64,000 bases of DNA from Chloracidobacterium sp. (lineage in GTDB: Bacteria; Acidobacteriota; Blastocatellia; Pyrinomonadales; Pyrinomonadaceae): the NCBI GenBank assembly GCA_016711345.1, contig JADJTD010000001.1:1798001-1862000 (forward strand), given 5' to 3'. Shown here in pieces: positions 9,039 to 15,975 of the stretch. Below the pieces are notes generated by a model. The model was not told the origin of the DNA and made no database searches. It worked only from the letters and a program-made list of their open reading frames with translations. How positions within the stretch are numbered: the first letter of the stretch is position 1; every line of letters begins with the position of its first letter. Made by a program: the position numbers and the translations under genes.

Positions 9039-9126
9039 GCCGGAGTGGCGAAATTGGTATACGCACCAGACTCAAAATCTGACGAGCTTAACGCTCATGT
9101 CGGTTCGACTCCGACCTCCGGTACCA
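9039..9126 (+). tRNA. tRNA-Leu(CAA)
   Basis: An 88-nt class II tRNA with acceptor GCCGGAG/CTCCGGT (one G-U pair), an encoded CCA at 9124-9126, and a D loop with TTGGTATAC. The anticodon loop CTCAAAA gives CAA. The variable arm is long (GACGAGCTTAACGCTCATG) and the T loop is GGTTCGACTCC. The outermost anticodon-stem pair looks mismatched, but all other arms pair. A strong terminator follows immediately. Confidence 0.92.
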
Positions 9127-9132
9127 TTCTTT

Positions 9133-9180
9133 AGAAGTGAAAAGCAAAGTACTAACTTTTTGCTTTTCACTTTTTGTTTT
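9133..9180 (+). terminator. Intrinsic terminator after tRNA-Leu(CAA)
   Basis: AAAGTGAAAAGC-type arms (from about 9135) pair with GCTTTTCACTTT (9162-9173) around a GTACTAAC loop. Runs of T (9171-9182) follow. This is a long stable hairpin plus T tract, in place to end the tRNA transcript. Confidence 0.8.
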
Positions 9181-9186
9181 TTGTGC

Positions 9187-9314
9187 GACACTAGTGTCAC
9201 TGGGGGTGATATTATGATAAAAAATAATTCTACAGAGGTAGTTACACTCTAAACGGATCTCACGATCCGGAAGTAACAGGCGGCACGTTTTTCGGAACGT
9301 GCCGTTTTATTTTT
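9187..9314 (+). ncRNA. Possible small RNA or leader unit
   Basis: Between the tRNA terminator and the next repeat array there is a compact structured unit. It contains a perfect 12-bp palindrome GACACTAGTGTC (9187-9198), a GGGGGTGAT ribosome-binding-like stretch before a 12-codon ORF (ATG 9213, peptide MIKNNSTEVVTL), a small hairpin GGATC-TCAC-GATCC (9255-9268) and a terminator. TATTAT at 9210-9215 could instead be a -10 element. I know no family for it. It may be a short RNA, a leader peptide, or chance. Confidence 0.3.
9281..9314 (+). terminator. Intrinsic terminator
   Basis: Perfect 9-bp arms CGGCACGTT (9281-9289) and AACGTGCCG (9296-9304) with a short loop are followed by TTTTATTTTT. There is no annotated gene directly upstream, so it implies a short transcript starting after 9180. 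Confidence 0.75.
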
Positions 9315-9341
9315 AATGCCTCCATCTAGCCATACGGAAGG

Positions 9342-9417
9342 AAAAAGCCATCGGACAACCCCCAAAAAGCCATCGGAGACCCCCCAAAAGCCATCGGACA
9401 GCCCCAAAAAGCCACCG
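9342..9417. repeat. 21-nt tandem repeat array, copy 1 of 3
   Basis: Three full and one partial unit of 20-22 nt, each reading AAAAAGCCATCGGA followed by a short variable C-rich tail (CAACCCCC, GACCCCCC, CAGCCCC). A degenerate unit lies just upstream (9322-9340). The same unit, inverted, forms arrays at 28940-29020 and 53912-53990. An overlapping open frame (9316-9567) translates the repeat as Lys/Pro-rich peptide and is not considered a gene. Most of 9127-9614 holds only terminators, this array and a promoter. Confidence 0.8.
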
Positions 9418-9532
9418 AAAAAAGTGATTTTTTGGCAATGTTTTTTCACCCCAACGAACTTCACGAACCGCCACCACCTGCAGACAACTTCGATCAATTT
9501 GTCCCGTGAATTTGCCCGCGCGATATTGTCGC

Positions 9533-9561
9533 TTGACATCATTCTCGCATGTATGTATTAT
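9533..9561 (+). promoter_or_regulatory. Near-consensus sigma-70 promoter
   Basis: TTGACA (9533-9538) and TATTAT (9556-9561) are separated by exactly 17 nt, placing transcription start about 9568. AGGAG (9598-9602) lies upstream of the next gene. It is the clearest promoter by sequence in the window and drives the small gene at 9615. Confidence 0.7.
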
Positions 9562-9614
9562 CTATGAGACAGACACGAAACACTAAGTTTTATACACAGG
9601 AGATGAATACACAC

Positions 9615-10013
9615 ATGCCACTAGACCACGAATGGGAAAAGTTCAACGGCGGCCAGAACCTTCCAAAACAGGATCATATCCACATCACGATGAACAAAGG
9701 CGGGATCATATACATAAATGGGAACGCCTACAGAATGATGGGCCGCCCCGAAGCGGTCCAGATGTTCTTTAACCGTCCAAAAAACAAGATCGCGCTCAAA
9801 CCAGCCCACGCCAGGCTCAAAGATGTGTTTCAGGTGAAGGAAAAAAACCACGGATACCTGATCCACGCAAGCCCTTTTTGCATCAACTTCGGCATAAGAC
9901 TGGATGGAACGGAAAAGTTCGTAAATCCCGACGTCGACAACGAGGGCATCTTGCACCTCGACCTAACGACGACAGTAAACGTCAGCGGAAGACGACGAAA
10001 ACGGCGAAAATAG
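9615..10013 (+). CDS. Uncharacterised small protein, paralogue of the gene at 49627-50055
   Basis: A 132-residue protein of unknown function. It shares a clear pattern with the product of 49627-50055. Both have a W near residue 7, then IHITMN (IHVTMN), a Gly and Ile-rich strand, a Tyr-x-(M/I) strand, a (M/Y)FF/YF strand, IALKPA (IGLKPA), a HGYLIHA block, an RLDGT(E) strand and DVDNEGILHLDL (DINEDGILVLDL) before a basic tail. The layout suggests a small beta-rich fold. AGGAG at 9598 favours ATG 9615, although ATG 9603 is possible. A perfect-looking promoter precedes it. A displaced third copy of the C-terminus follows in another frame. Confidence 0.75.
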   Translation: MPLDHEWEKFNGGQNLPKQDHIHITMNKGGIIYINGNAYRMMGRPEAVQMFFNRPKNKIALKPAHARLKDVFQVKEKNHGYLIHASPFCINFGIRLDGTEKFVNPDVDNEGILHLDLTTTVNVSGRRRKRRK

Positions 10014-10020
10014 TCACGAC

Positions 10021-10125
10021 GCGAGGTTCGAGCGAAGCAACGGCATCACAAAGTCGGATTTGCGCACCGCAAAGATCTCATCCCGCGTAGCCAACCACTA
10101 CCGCAATCGTGAAAAACGTCTGTAA
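10021..10125 (+). pseudogene. C-terminal remnant of a further paralogue
   Basis: In the frame beginning at 10021, shifted relative to the gene upstream, the sequence reads NGITKSDLRTAKISSRVANH then YRNREKRL and stop (TAA 10123-10125). The product of 49627-50055 ends GILVLDLRTARVSKRVRNHY then RNRDKSQ. The match covers the whole C-terminal tail, which the intact gene upstream replaces by its own short basic tail. It is either the leftover of a tandem third copy or the displaced tail of the upstream gene after rearrangement. Confidence 0.6.
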
Positions 10126-10145
10126 CTCCGCGCAGTAGGCATTCT

Positions 10146-10173
10146 TTGCGATTCAAAGATTTGGTACTATAAC
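10146..10173 (+). promoter_or_regulatory. Candidate promoter upstream of darG
   Basis: TTGCGA (10146-10151) and TATAAC (10168-10173) are 16 nt apart. It lies 115 nt before the darG start. Similarity to consensus is moderate. Confidence 0.35.
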
Positions 10174-10206
10174 AAAGTAGCCGATTTCATTTAGACAAGT
10201 AGTGTG

Positions 10207-10238
10207 TAATATGAGTTAACAGTCGAAGAATCATATTA
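10207..10238. promoter_or_regulatory. Inverted repeat upstream of darG, possible operator
   Basis: Perfect 8-bp arms TAATATGA (10207-10214) and TCATATTA (10231-10238) are separated by 16 nt. The site is between the candidate promoter and darG, where an autoregulatory operator of a toxin-antitoxin operon could sit. Arms are AT-rich, so chance is possible. Confidence 0.35.
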
Positions 10239-10287
10239 TGATAATACAATGTTGCATATTTAGCGCACTCACAACTGCGAATTGGAT

Positions 10288-11196
10288 ATGATTACTTATA
10301 TAGGAAGCAGCATTTTTGAGTCTCCGGCACAAGTATTGGTGAACACCGTCAATACTGAAGGTGTAATGGGGAAAGGTCTTGCTTTGCAGTTTAAAAAAAT
10401 ATTCCCGGAGATGTTTTCCGAATATCAGGCGCTGTGCGAACAAGGCAAAATAGACATCGGAAAGCTTTGGATTTATAAATCGCCGCACAAATGGGTTCTT
10501 AATTTCCCGACGAAGAAATTGTGGCGTCAGCCTTCAAGGATTGAATATATCGATTTTGGACTGCAAAAATTTGTCGCTGAGTTCGGTGATTTAAAAATCC
10601 ACAGCATAGCATTCCCTGCACTTGGTTGTGGTAACGGTGAATTGAACTGGGCCGAAGTCAAACCCCTTATGGAATCACACCTGAGATTGATTCCTGCTGA
10701 CATCTTCATTCATCCACCGATCTCCAACGAAGAGATACCTGAGCACCGTTCTCAAAAGGTCGTGTCCAAATGGCTGCGTTCTGAGCCCCGAACTTTAGCC
10801 TTTAGCGAAGTGTGGCGCGATTTGAAACATGTTCTTGCGAATAAGTCAGAGTTTCGGACCTCATCAAAAACATTCTCGGCGCGAATTATTGATACTTCGG
10901 AAAGGTATCTGGAAATTGACACAAGAAGTCGCTCCTATCGAATCGAATATGATGACTTACTCGAAGTATGGTCCCGCTTTAGGGCGCATGGTTACCTTCG
11001 ACGCGGTGTTGTCACCAATTCGATTGAGAAGGTTCTCTATTATATCATTCCTGTTCTTGCAGAGCTTGATTACGTCGACCGGATTGAACTCTCAGAGACG
11101 GATACTTTTTCTGTGTCTGGAACTGGTAAGCCATTAAGTGGTTTGCAATATACTGCTCCCAGTCAAGGTGGCACCCAACCGTCACTCTTTCTTTAA
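10288..11196 (+). CDS. darG: DarG: macrodomain antitoxin (DNA ADP-ribosyl glycohydrolase)
   Basis: A 302-residue protein whose first about 145 residues are a DarG-type macrodomain: VLVNTVNTEGVMGKGLALQF, FKKIFPEMFSEY, VLNFPTKKLWRQPS and SIAFPALGCGNGELNW. DarG removes ADP-ribose from thymidine in DNA and neutralises DarT. The C-terminal about 155 residues form a second domain of the kind that binds DarT in longer DarG proteins; that part is inferred. ATG 10288 was chosen; an in-frame TTG lies two codons upstream. It precedes darT by 10 nt, so the antitoxin is translated first. Confidence 0.92.
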   Translation: MITYIGSSIFESPAQVLVNTVNTEGVMGKGLALQFKKIFPEMFSEYQALCEQGKIDIGKLWIYKSPHKWVLNFPTKKLWRQPSRIEYIDFGLQKFVAEFGDLKIHSIAFPALGCGNGELNWAEVKPLMESHLRLIPADIFIHPPISNEEIPEHRSQKVVSKWLRSEPRTLAFSEVWRDLKHVLANKSEFRTSSKTFSARIIDTSERYLEIDTRSRSYRIEYDDLLEVWSRFRAHGYLRRGVVTNSIEKVLYYIIPVLAELDYVDRIELSETDTFSVSGTGKPLSGLQYTAPSQGGTQPSLFL

Positions 11197-11206
11197 TACT
11201 TCTTGC

Positions 11207-12178
11207 ATGAAGGCTGATGCTGAACAGTTTCGACAGTTTCTAAGCGGTTTACCAAAAGAACTTTCCCTAGACCGGATTCGATCTTACTGGACCAAATACG
11301 CTTTTCATTTTACAGACGTACGAAATGCTGCGGATATTCTCATTAGTGGCAGGATAATGTGTCGAGGAGATCTTGCGGACGGCTCTTTCGTCGATGCTGC
11401 CTGTCCACGGGTGATTGCACAAACAGATTCTTCCGTAAAATCTTATGTTAGATTGTATTTCCGTCCTCGAACGCCAACTCAATATAGGTCAGAGGGATTT
11501 AGACCCCGAGAAAAATATTGGGAAGGCTCACATTGTCCAGTACCGGTCTTTTTCCTATTTGATCTTTTCAAACTGCTTGTACGAGATGATTGTCAATTTT
11601 CGGATGGCAATTTGGCTAAGCTCGGGTTCGATAGCTTGTGTTCGTCGGCTGCCGAATTAGCGACGTTTGATTTTCGTAAGATTTACCACGGCACATGGGT
11701 TTCCAACGAGGAGCGCGAAGATATTGTTTCGCATCGAAATGCTGAATTAGTCATTCCTAGCCAACTCGATTTGTCAGCACTTAAGTTAATTTACTGCCGT
11801 TCTGCAGCGGAAAGAGAGACGTTGTTATATTTGTTACCTGCGGAAATTCGGAATGTGTGGAGCAATAAAGTAGCTGTCGCTTCGACCGCAACTCTTTTTT
11901 ATCGAAAATGGGCTTTTGTCGAAACCACAACGCTAAGTGCTGATCGCACTATTATCAGTTTTTCGCCCGACCCAGAATATGCAAAACCGTTTGAATTGCG
12001 GCTTGTTCGAAAGATTGGAAAACCCAAAGAAACAATCATTAAGAATTTTACGGCGAACCGCTCGCTGCCAATTGTCTTTTCCTCGCGATTACAAAATTAT
12101 GATTTCGAAGTTTATCTAGATAACAACCTCGCATTCGCAGGAGCATTTGACGAGAAATTGGAGGAGAAGCCTTTCTAA
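11207..12178 (+). CDS. darT: DarT: DNA thymidine ADP-ribosyltransferase toxin
   Basis: A 323-residue DUF4433/DarT-family protein. Recognisable parts are YAFHFTDVRNAADILISGRI (NAD-binding His and the downstream helix), SYVRLYFRPRTPTQYRS (canonical YVPFYFxPRSPM) and HRNAELVIPSQLDLSAL, which carries the presumed catalytic Glu. DarT modifies thymidine in single-stranded DNA and blocks replication. Canonical DarT is about 200-220 residues; here about 110 extra C-terminal residues of unknown fold follow the catalytic region. ATG 11207 was chosen because it lies after the darG stop; the frame is open further upstream inside darG. Confidence 0.88.
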   Translation: MKADAEQFRQFLSGLPKELSLDRIRSYWTKYAFHFTDVRNAADILISGRIMCRGDLADGSFVDAACPRVIAQTDSSVKSYVRLYFRPRTPTQYRSEGFRPREKYWEGSHCPVPVFFLFDLFKLLVRDDCQFSDGNLAKLGFDSLCSSAAELATFDFRKIYHGTWVSNEEREDIVSHRNAELVIPSQLDLSALKLIYCRSAAERETLLYLLPAEIRNVWSNKVAVASTATLFYRKWAFVETTTLSADRTIISFSPDPEYAKPFELRLVRKIGKPKETIIKNFTANRSLPIVFSSRLQNYDFEVYLDNNLAFAGAFDEKLEEKPF

Positions 12179-12264
12179 ATCTTTGATTCCCGGCGTTCAA
12201 TTATCACCCAATATACCTAGTGTAGCGAATGTCGGAAAGATGGCATGTATAGAATACTTTGAGA

Positions 12265-13296
12265 ATGCGGATCTCGGAATTTGATTACGAATTGCCTGCG
12301 GAGTTGATCGCGCAGGAGCCGCTTTCTGTAAGGGAGGCTTCGCGGATGCTTGTAGTCGAGCTCGCTACGAATTCGTTTGATGATAGGCAGTTTGTTGATC
12401 TACCGCGGCTGCTGCGGAAAGGTGATGTTCTTGTTCTTAACAACACAAGGGTTTTTCCGGCGAGGCTTTTTGGGCGGTCGGAAACGGGTGCGAATGTTGA
12501 GATATTTCTTGTAAAGAGAAATGAGAACGACATTTGGGAAGCGTTGGCGCGTCCGGCAAGACGGCTTCGCGCGGGGAAGCGGATCGTATTTGGTGATCGA
12601 CTGGCGGCTGAGATAGTTGAGAAAACTGAGGACGGAAGGGTTTTGGTGCGCTTTGAGGCCGATGGCGAGCTGTTTGAGGTGTTGGATGAGGTCGGCAAGA
12701 CGCCGCTGCCGCCTTATATCAAACGCGAGACAGAGGCGATCGATACAGATCGCGAGCGCTATCAAACGGTCTTTGCCAAAAATCGAGGAGCTATTGCCGC
12801 GCCTACAGCAGGGCTGCACTTTACGCCGGAGATACTTAAATCAATTGAGGATGTTGGAGTCACGATCGCCGAGATCACGCTGCATGTCGGCTATGGAACG
12901 TTTGAACCGGTTCGCGTGGAAGATCTGAGCGGCCACAGCGTGGCGGCTGAAGCTTACGAGATAGCTGAGCAAACTGCTGAAACTCTAACAGCAGCTAGAA
13001 AGGACGGACGGCGAATCGTCGCAATTGGCACTACCACAACGAGAGCATTAGAAACTTCGATTGCGAAATTCGATCGATTTCTTGCGGGCGCACACACAGC
13101 AGATCTGACTATCACGCCGGGATACAAGTTCAAGGCGATAGACGCTCTGCTGACAAATTTTCATCTGCCGAAAAGCTCGCTGCTCGTTTTGACTTCCACC
13201 TTTGGCGGGCACGAACTTATAATGAATGCATACCGACATGCCGTCGATGCGAGATATCGTTTTTACAGTTACGGCGACTGCATGTTGATAGTTTAG
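12265..13296 (+). CDS. queA: S-adenosylmethionine:tRNA ribosyltransferase-isomerase QueA
   Basis: A 343-residue enzyme that transfers and isomerises the ribosyl part of SAM onto 7-aminomethyl-7-deazaguanine in tRNA, giving epoxyqueuosine. Family blocks are FDYELPAELIAQEP at the start, LRKGDVLVLNNTRVFPARL, RYQTVFAKNRGAIAAPTAGL, HFTPE, LHVGYGTFEPVR, and TNFHLPKSSLLVLTSTFGG near the C-terminus. Length is normal. ATG 12265 begins the conserved N-terminus; an in-frame TTG two codons upstream is less likely. It stands alone on the plus strand after darT. Confidence 0.97.
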   Translation: MRISEFDYELPAELIAQEPLSVREASRMLVVELATNSFDDRQFVDLPRLLRKGDVLVLNNTRVFPARLFGRSETGANVEIFLVKRNENDIWEALARPARRLRAGKRIVFGDRLAAEIVEKTEDGRVLVRFEADGELFEVLDEVGKTPLPPYIKRETEAIDTDRERYQTVFAKNRGAIAAPTAGLHFTPEILKSIEDVGVTIAEITLHVGYGTFEPVRVEDLSGHSVAAEAYEIAEQTAETLTAARKDGRRIVAIGTTTTRALETSIAKFDRFLAGAHTADLTITPGYKFKAIDALLTNFHLPKSSLLVLTSTFGGHELIMNAYRHAVDARYRFYSYGDCMLIV

Positions 13297-13300
13297 CGAG

Positions 13301-13371
13301 TTGACAGAGTTTGCAGAGTTACAGAGTTAGAAACAGAACTTTGTAACTCTGGTAACTCTGGGAACTCCCAA
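13301..13371. repeat. Intergenic inverted repeat of CAGAGTTA units
   Basis: GAGTTGACAGAGTTTGCAGA and CAGAGTTACAGAGTT (13314-13328) form a left arm. AACTCTGGTAACTCTG (13345-13360) forms the right arm. The arms can fold into a hairpin between queA and the GNAT gene. Each arm is itself a short direct repeat, like other intergenic elements in this window. Confidence 0.6.
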
Positions 13372-13379
13372 CTTATAGA

Positions 13380-13913
13380 ATGGCTGTTTTGGAGACAATT
13401 CGAAATTTTTTCATTCCCGGTTTTTCTTCAGGGCCGGAAGTGATCATTCCTGCGCCGCCATGCGAATATGCAGTACGCCCTTTGACGCTGGATCATTTAC
13501 AGGAAGCTCTGCGGCTGAACATCAGGTGCTTTCGTAACGGCGACAACTATACGAAATACACATTTGAGTATTTGCTGAACGAGCCGCGGACGTTGAGTTA
13601 TCGCATGGTGACGCCTGCCAACGAGATGGTCGGTTTTGCGTTTGTGATGGTCAATGAAAATAACGCTGCGCACCTTACGACTATCGGCGTTGCGCCCGAA
13701 CATCGCCGCCGAAAAATTGCCGAGGGGTTGCTGCTTCATGTTGAGCAGTCGCTTCGACAGCGCGAGATCGGAACGATAATGCTCGAGGTTAGGGTCAGCA
13801 ATACTACCGCCCAGGACCTTTATCGCCGCTCGGGTTACACGATCGTCCAGCGCATAGGCAAATATTACAATAACGGCGAAGATTGTTTTTTGATGATGAA
13901 AGCCCTTTATTAG
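13380..13913 (+). CDS. GNAT acetyltransferase, RimI-like
   Basis: A 177-residue GCN5-related N-acetyltransferase. After a 30-residue N-terminal extension, the domain starts at YAVRPLTLDHLQEALRLN. The acetyl-CoA-binding motif A reads LTTIGVAPEHRRRKIAEGLL, followed by LEVRVSNTTAQDLYRRSGY and RIGKYYNNGEDCFLMMK. The last block (G[FY]xxxxxRxxYYxxxEDAxxM) is characteristic of RimI-type N-alpha-acetyltransferases of ribosomal protein S18, but the substrate is not proven here. ATG start. thiE follows after a heptamer-repeat spacer. Confidence 0.85.
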   Translation: MAVLETIRNFFIPGFSSGPEVIIPAPPCEYAVRPLTLDHLQEALRLNIRCFRNGDNYTKYTFEYLLNEPRTLSYRMVTPANEMVGFAFVMVNENNAAHLTTIGVAPEHRRRKIAEGLLLHVEQSLRQREIGTIMLEVRVSNTTAQDLYRRSGYTIVQRIGKYYNNGEDCFLMMKALY

Positions 13914-13959
13914 TTCAAAGTTTCAGGTTCCAGGTTCAAAGTTGAACCTATGAGTCCGC

Positions 13960-13994
13960 TTTGAACTTTGAACTTTGAACTTTGAACTTTGAAC
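13960..13994. repeat. Five exact TTTGAAC heptamers
   Basis: TTTGAAC occurs five times head to tail. Immediately upstream, 13914-13948 holds inverted and degenerate versions (TTCAAAG, GGTTCAAAG). The repeat runs into the thiE start, so the first residues of ThiE are repeat-encoded. The same heptamer occurs three times at 34112-34132. Confidence 0.85.
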
Positions 13995-14608
13995 TACCCA
14001 GAATCTACCCGATAACCGACGTCCGCATCTCGGGACTCTCTCATGCCGAGCAAGTCAAACGACTGATCGCCGGCGGAGCTACTTTGATACAGCTTCGTGA
14101 AAAGCATGCAAGTCCGCGTGATTTTTATGAAGCTGCGGTCGAGGTGATTCATTTCGCGAAACCGCTCGGCGTGAAGATCATTATCAATGACCGAGTCGAT
14201 ATTGCGATAGCGTTAAAAGCTGACGGTGTTCATCTTGGGCAGGACGATATGCCGCCTGACATGGCTCGGTCGATACTTGGCAACGATTCGATCATTGGAT
14301 TTTCGACACACACGATGGAACAGGTAAGCGAGGCCATGAAATTTCAAATTGATTACATCGCGTATGGGCCGGTTTTTCCGACTCAAACTAAGGCTGATCC
14401 TGACAATGTCGTTGGACTAAATGAACTGCATAACGTGCGAAGTGCCATCGGCGATATTCCGCTTGTCGCAATAGGCGGCATCAATGAGAAAAATCTGCTA
14501 TCCGTTATCACCGCCGGTGCAGATTCCGCTGCAATGATCGGTTCGATAATATCGGAGACTGCGAAAATAGAATCGACTATCCGTCGGATGTTCCAATTAT
14601 CCACATGA
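13982..14608 (+). CDS. thiE: Thiamine-phosphate synthase ThiE
   Basis: A 208-residue TIM-barrel enzyme joining HMP-pyrophosphate and thiazole phosphate to thiamine phosphate. Family signature: YPITDVR at the start, GGATLIQLREKHASPRDFY, VKIIINDRVDIAIALKADGV, HLGQDDMP, GFSTHT, IAYGPVFPTQTKADP and VAIGGINEKN. Start is TTG at 13982, within the heptamer repeat; the first conserved residues follow within ten codons and no ATG is available. No thiamine riboswitch is visible in the 70-nt spacer. Other thi genes are not in the window. Confidence 0.95.
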   Translation: MNFELPRIYPITDVRISGLSHAEQVKRLIAGGATLIQLREKHASPRDFYEAAVEVIHFAKPLGVKIIINDRVDIAIALKADGVHLGQDDMPPDMARSILGNDSIIGFSTHTMEQVSEAMKFQIDYIAYGPVFPTQTKADPDNVVGLNELHNVRSAIGDIPLVAIGGINEKNLLSVITAGADSAAMIGSIISETAKIESTIRRMFQLST

Positions 14609-14641
14609 GATAAATTTTGTTAATCATTATTAAAAATTTAC

Positions 14642-14670
14642 TTGCATTTCCCGACTAAGACGGCCATAAT
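14642..14670 (+). promoter_or_regulatory. Predicted promoter upstream of pilT
   Basis: TTGCAT (14642-14647) and CATAAT (14665-14670) are 17 nt apart. Start would be about 14677, leaving an 89-nt leader before ATG 14766. Confidence 0.4.
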
Positions 14671-14765
14671 AATTATTGCGGCATTCACAGCCAGCGCCGC
14701 AGTCTAGGCTTACCTCAGACATATCCTTCCTTTTTTGATACTAACTTCCGGGAGCAATCCAAATC

Positions 14766-15971
14766 ATGAGCTTGCTTGATGTAGCGCCCATTATTGAGCA
14801 GATGCTGCTCATTTCCGAAAATGTCAGCGACCTGAATTTTTCCTGCGGCCAAAAGCCGCAAGTCGAGATCAACGGTGTGCTTTATCCGGCTTCGCCCATC
14901 GGTCTTGGCAAACTTTCTGCCTTTCAGACCGAGATGATCGCGATGTCGCTCATCCGCGATAGTCCGGAAGCTGCTCTGCAGTTGGCTAGAACGCAAACAG
15001 CCGATCTGAGCTACGCATTGCCCGGCAAATGCCGTTTTCGCGTCAACATTTTCCAGCAGCGAAACTCGTTCTCGATCGTAATGCGTGTTATTCCGCATGA
15101 GATACCAAGTTTCGACACTCTTCGTTTGCCGCATCAGCTTGCCGATATTGCGGACATTCGTAATGGCGTCGTACTGCTGACCGGTCCGACAGGATCAGGA
15201 AAAAGCTCGACTCTTGCCGCGATCATTGATCGAATAAATGAAACGAAGGCATACCATATCGTAACGATCGAAGATCCGATCGAGTTTCTGCACAATCACA
15301 AGAAGAGCACGATCAACCAGCGTGAAGTTGGCGCCGATACAAAAGATTTTGCGTCCGCACTTCGAGCTGCACTTCGGCAAGCGCCGAAAGTTATCCTCGT
15401 CGGCGAAATGCGGGATCTGGAAACGGCGGAAATCGCGTTAGAAGCGGCCGAAACAGGCCATCTTGTGCTGTCAACACTTCACACGATCGATGCTTCAAAA
15501 ACGATCGACCGTATCATCGGCCTTTATCCAAAGAACGAAGAACGCATTATCCGTACACGTCTGGCTCAAACATTTCGATACATAGTCTCGCAGCGGTTGA
15601 TCCCGACTGCGGACGGCAAAGGCCGTATCGCTGCCTGTGAGATATTGAAATCCAATCCGCGTACCAGAGAGTACATTGAAAAAGGTGAGACTGAGGGTAA
15701 GACGCTCCTCGATGCGATACGCGACGGGGAACTCGACGGAATGCAGGATTTCGATTCGGTGATCCGGGAAATGATCGAAAAGAAACTCGTCACAATGGAC
15801 GACGGCCTTTCATTTGCAACAAATCAGAATAATCTTCTGCTGCAATTAAAGGGACTCTCGTCAACCGAAGATTACGCAAATGCGAATCTCAACAGGCCGA
15901 TGCCTAAGCCAATGATCCCGCCACCGCCACCGCCGGACAATCCAGACTCAGTTCTGAATATGATGGAATAA
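14766..15971 (+). CDS. PilT/PilU-type type IV pilus retraction ATPase
   Basis: A 401-residue secretion ATPase of the PilT/VirB11 class that powers retraction of type IV pili at the inner membrane. An N-terminal PAS-like region precedes the core, which has Walker A LTGPTGSGKSST near residue 141, the Asp box TIEDPIEF, Walker B VILVGEMRDLET, and His box TGHLVLSTLHT. AIRDGELDGMQDFD stands where AIRxxI/GxxQGMxxFD motifs occur in PilT. The C-terminus has an extra Pro-rich tail (PPPPPP) not usual in PilT. PilU or another paralogue is possible. GGGAG lies 16 nt before ATG. Confidence 0.9.
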   Translation: MSLLDVAPIIEQMLLISENVSDLNFSCGQKPQVEINGVLYPASPIGLGKLSAFQTEMIAMSLIRDSPEAALQLARTQTADLSYALPGKCRFRVNIFQQRNSFSIVMRVIPHEIPSFDTLRLPHQLADIADIRNGVVLLTGPTGSGKSSTLAAIIDRINETKAYHIVTIEDPIEFLHNHKKSTINQREVGADTKDFASALRAALRQAPKVILVGEMRDLETAEIALEAAETGHLVLSTLHTIDASKTIDRIIGLYPKNEERIIRTRLAQTFRYIVSQRLIPTADGKGRIAACEILKSNPRTREYIEKGETEGKTLLDAIRDGELDGMQDFDSVIREMIEKKLVTMDDGLSFATNQNNLLLQLKGLSSTEDYANANLNRPMPKPMIPPPPPPDNPDSVLNMME

Positions 15972-15975
15972 AGAT

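Noticed and set aside
9316..9567. Open frame with Lys/Pro-rich repeats next to the 21-nt array
   Set aside because: The translation is made only of the repeat unit, has no ribosome-binding site and overlaps the promoter of the next gene.
13914..13981. Thiamine (TPP) riboswitch before thiE
   Set aside because: The spacer is only heptamer repeats; none of the conserved riboswitch core is visible.
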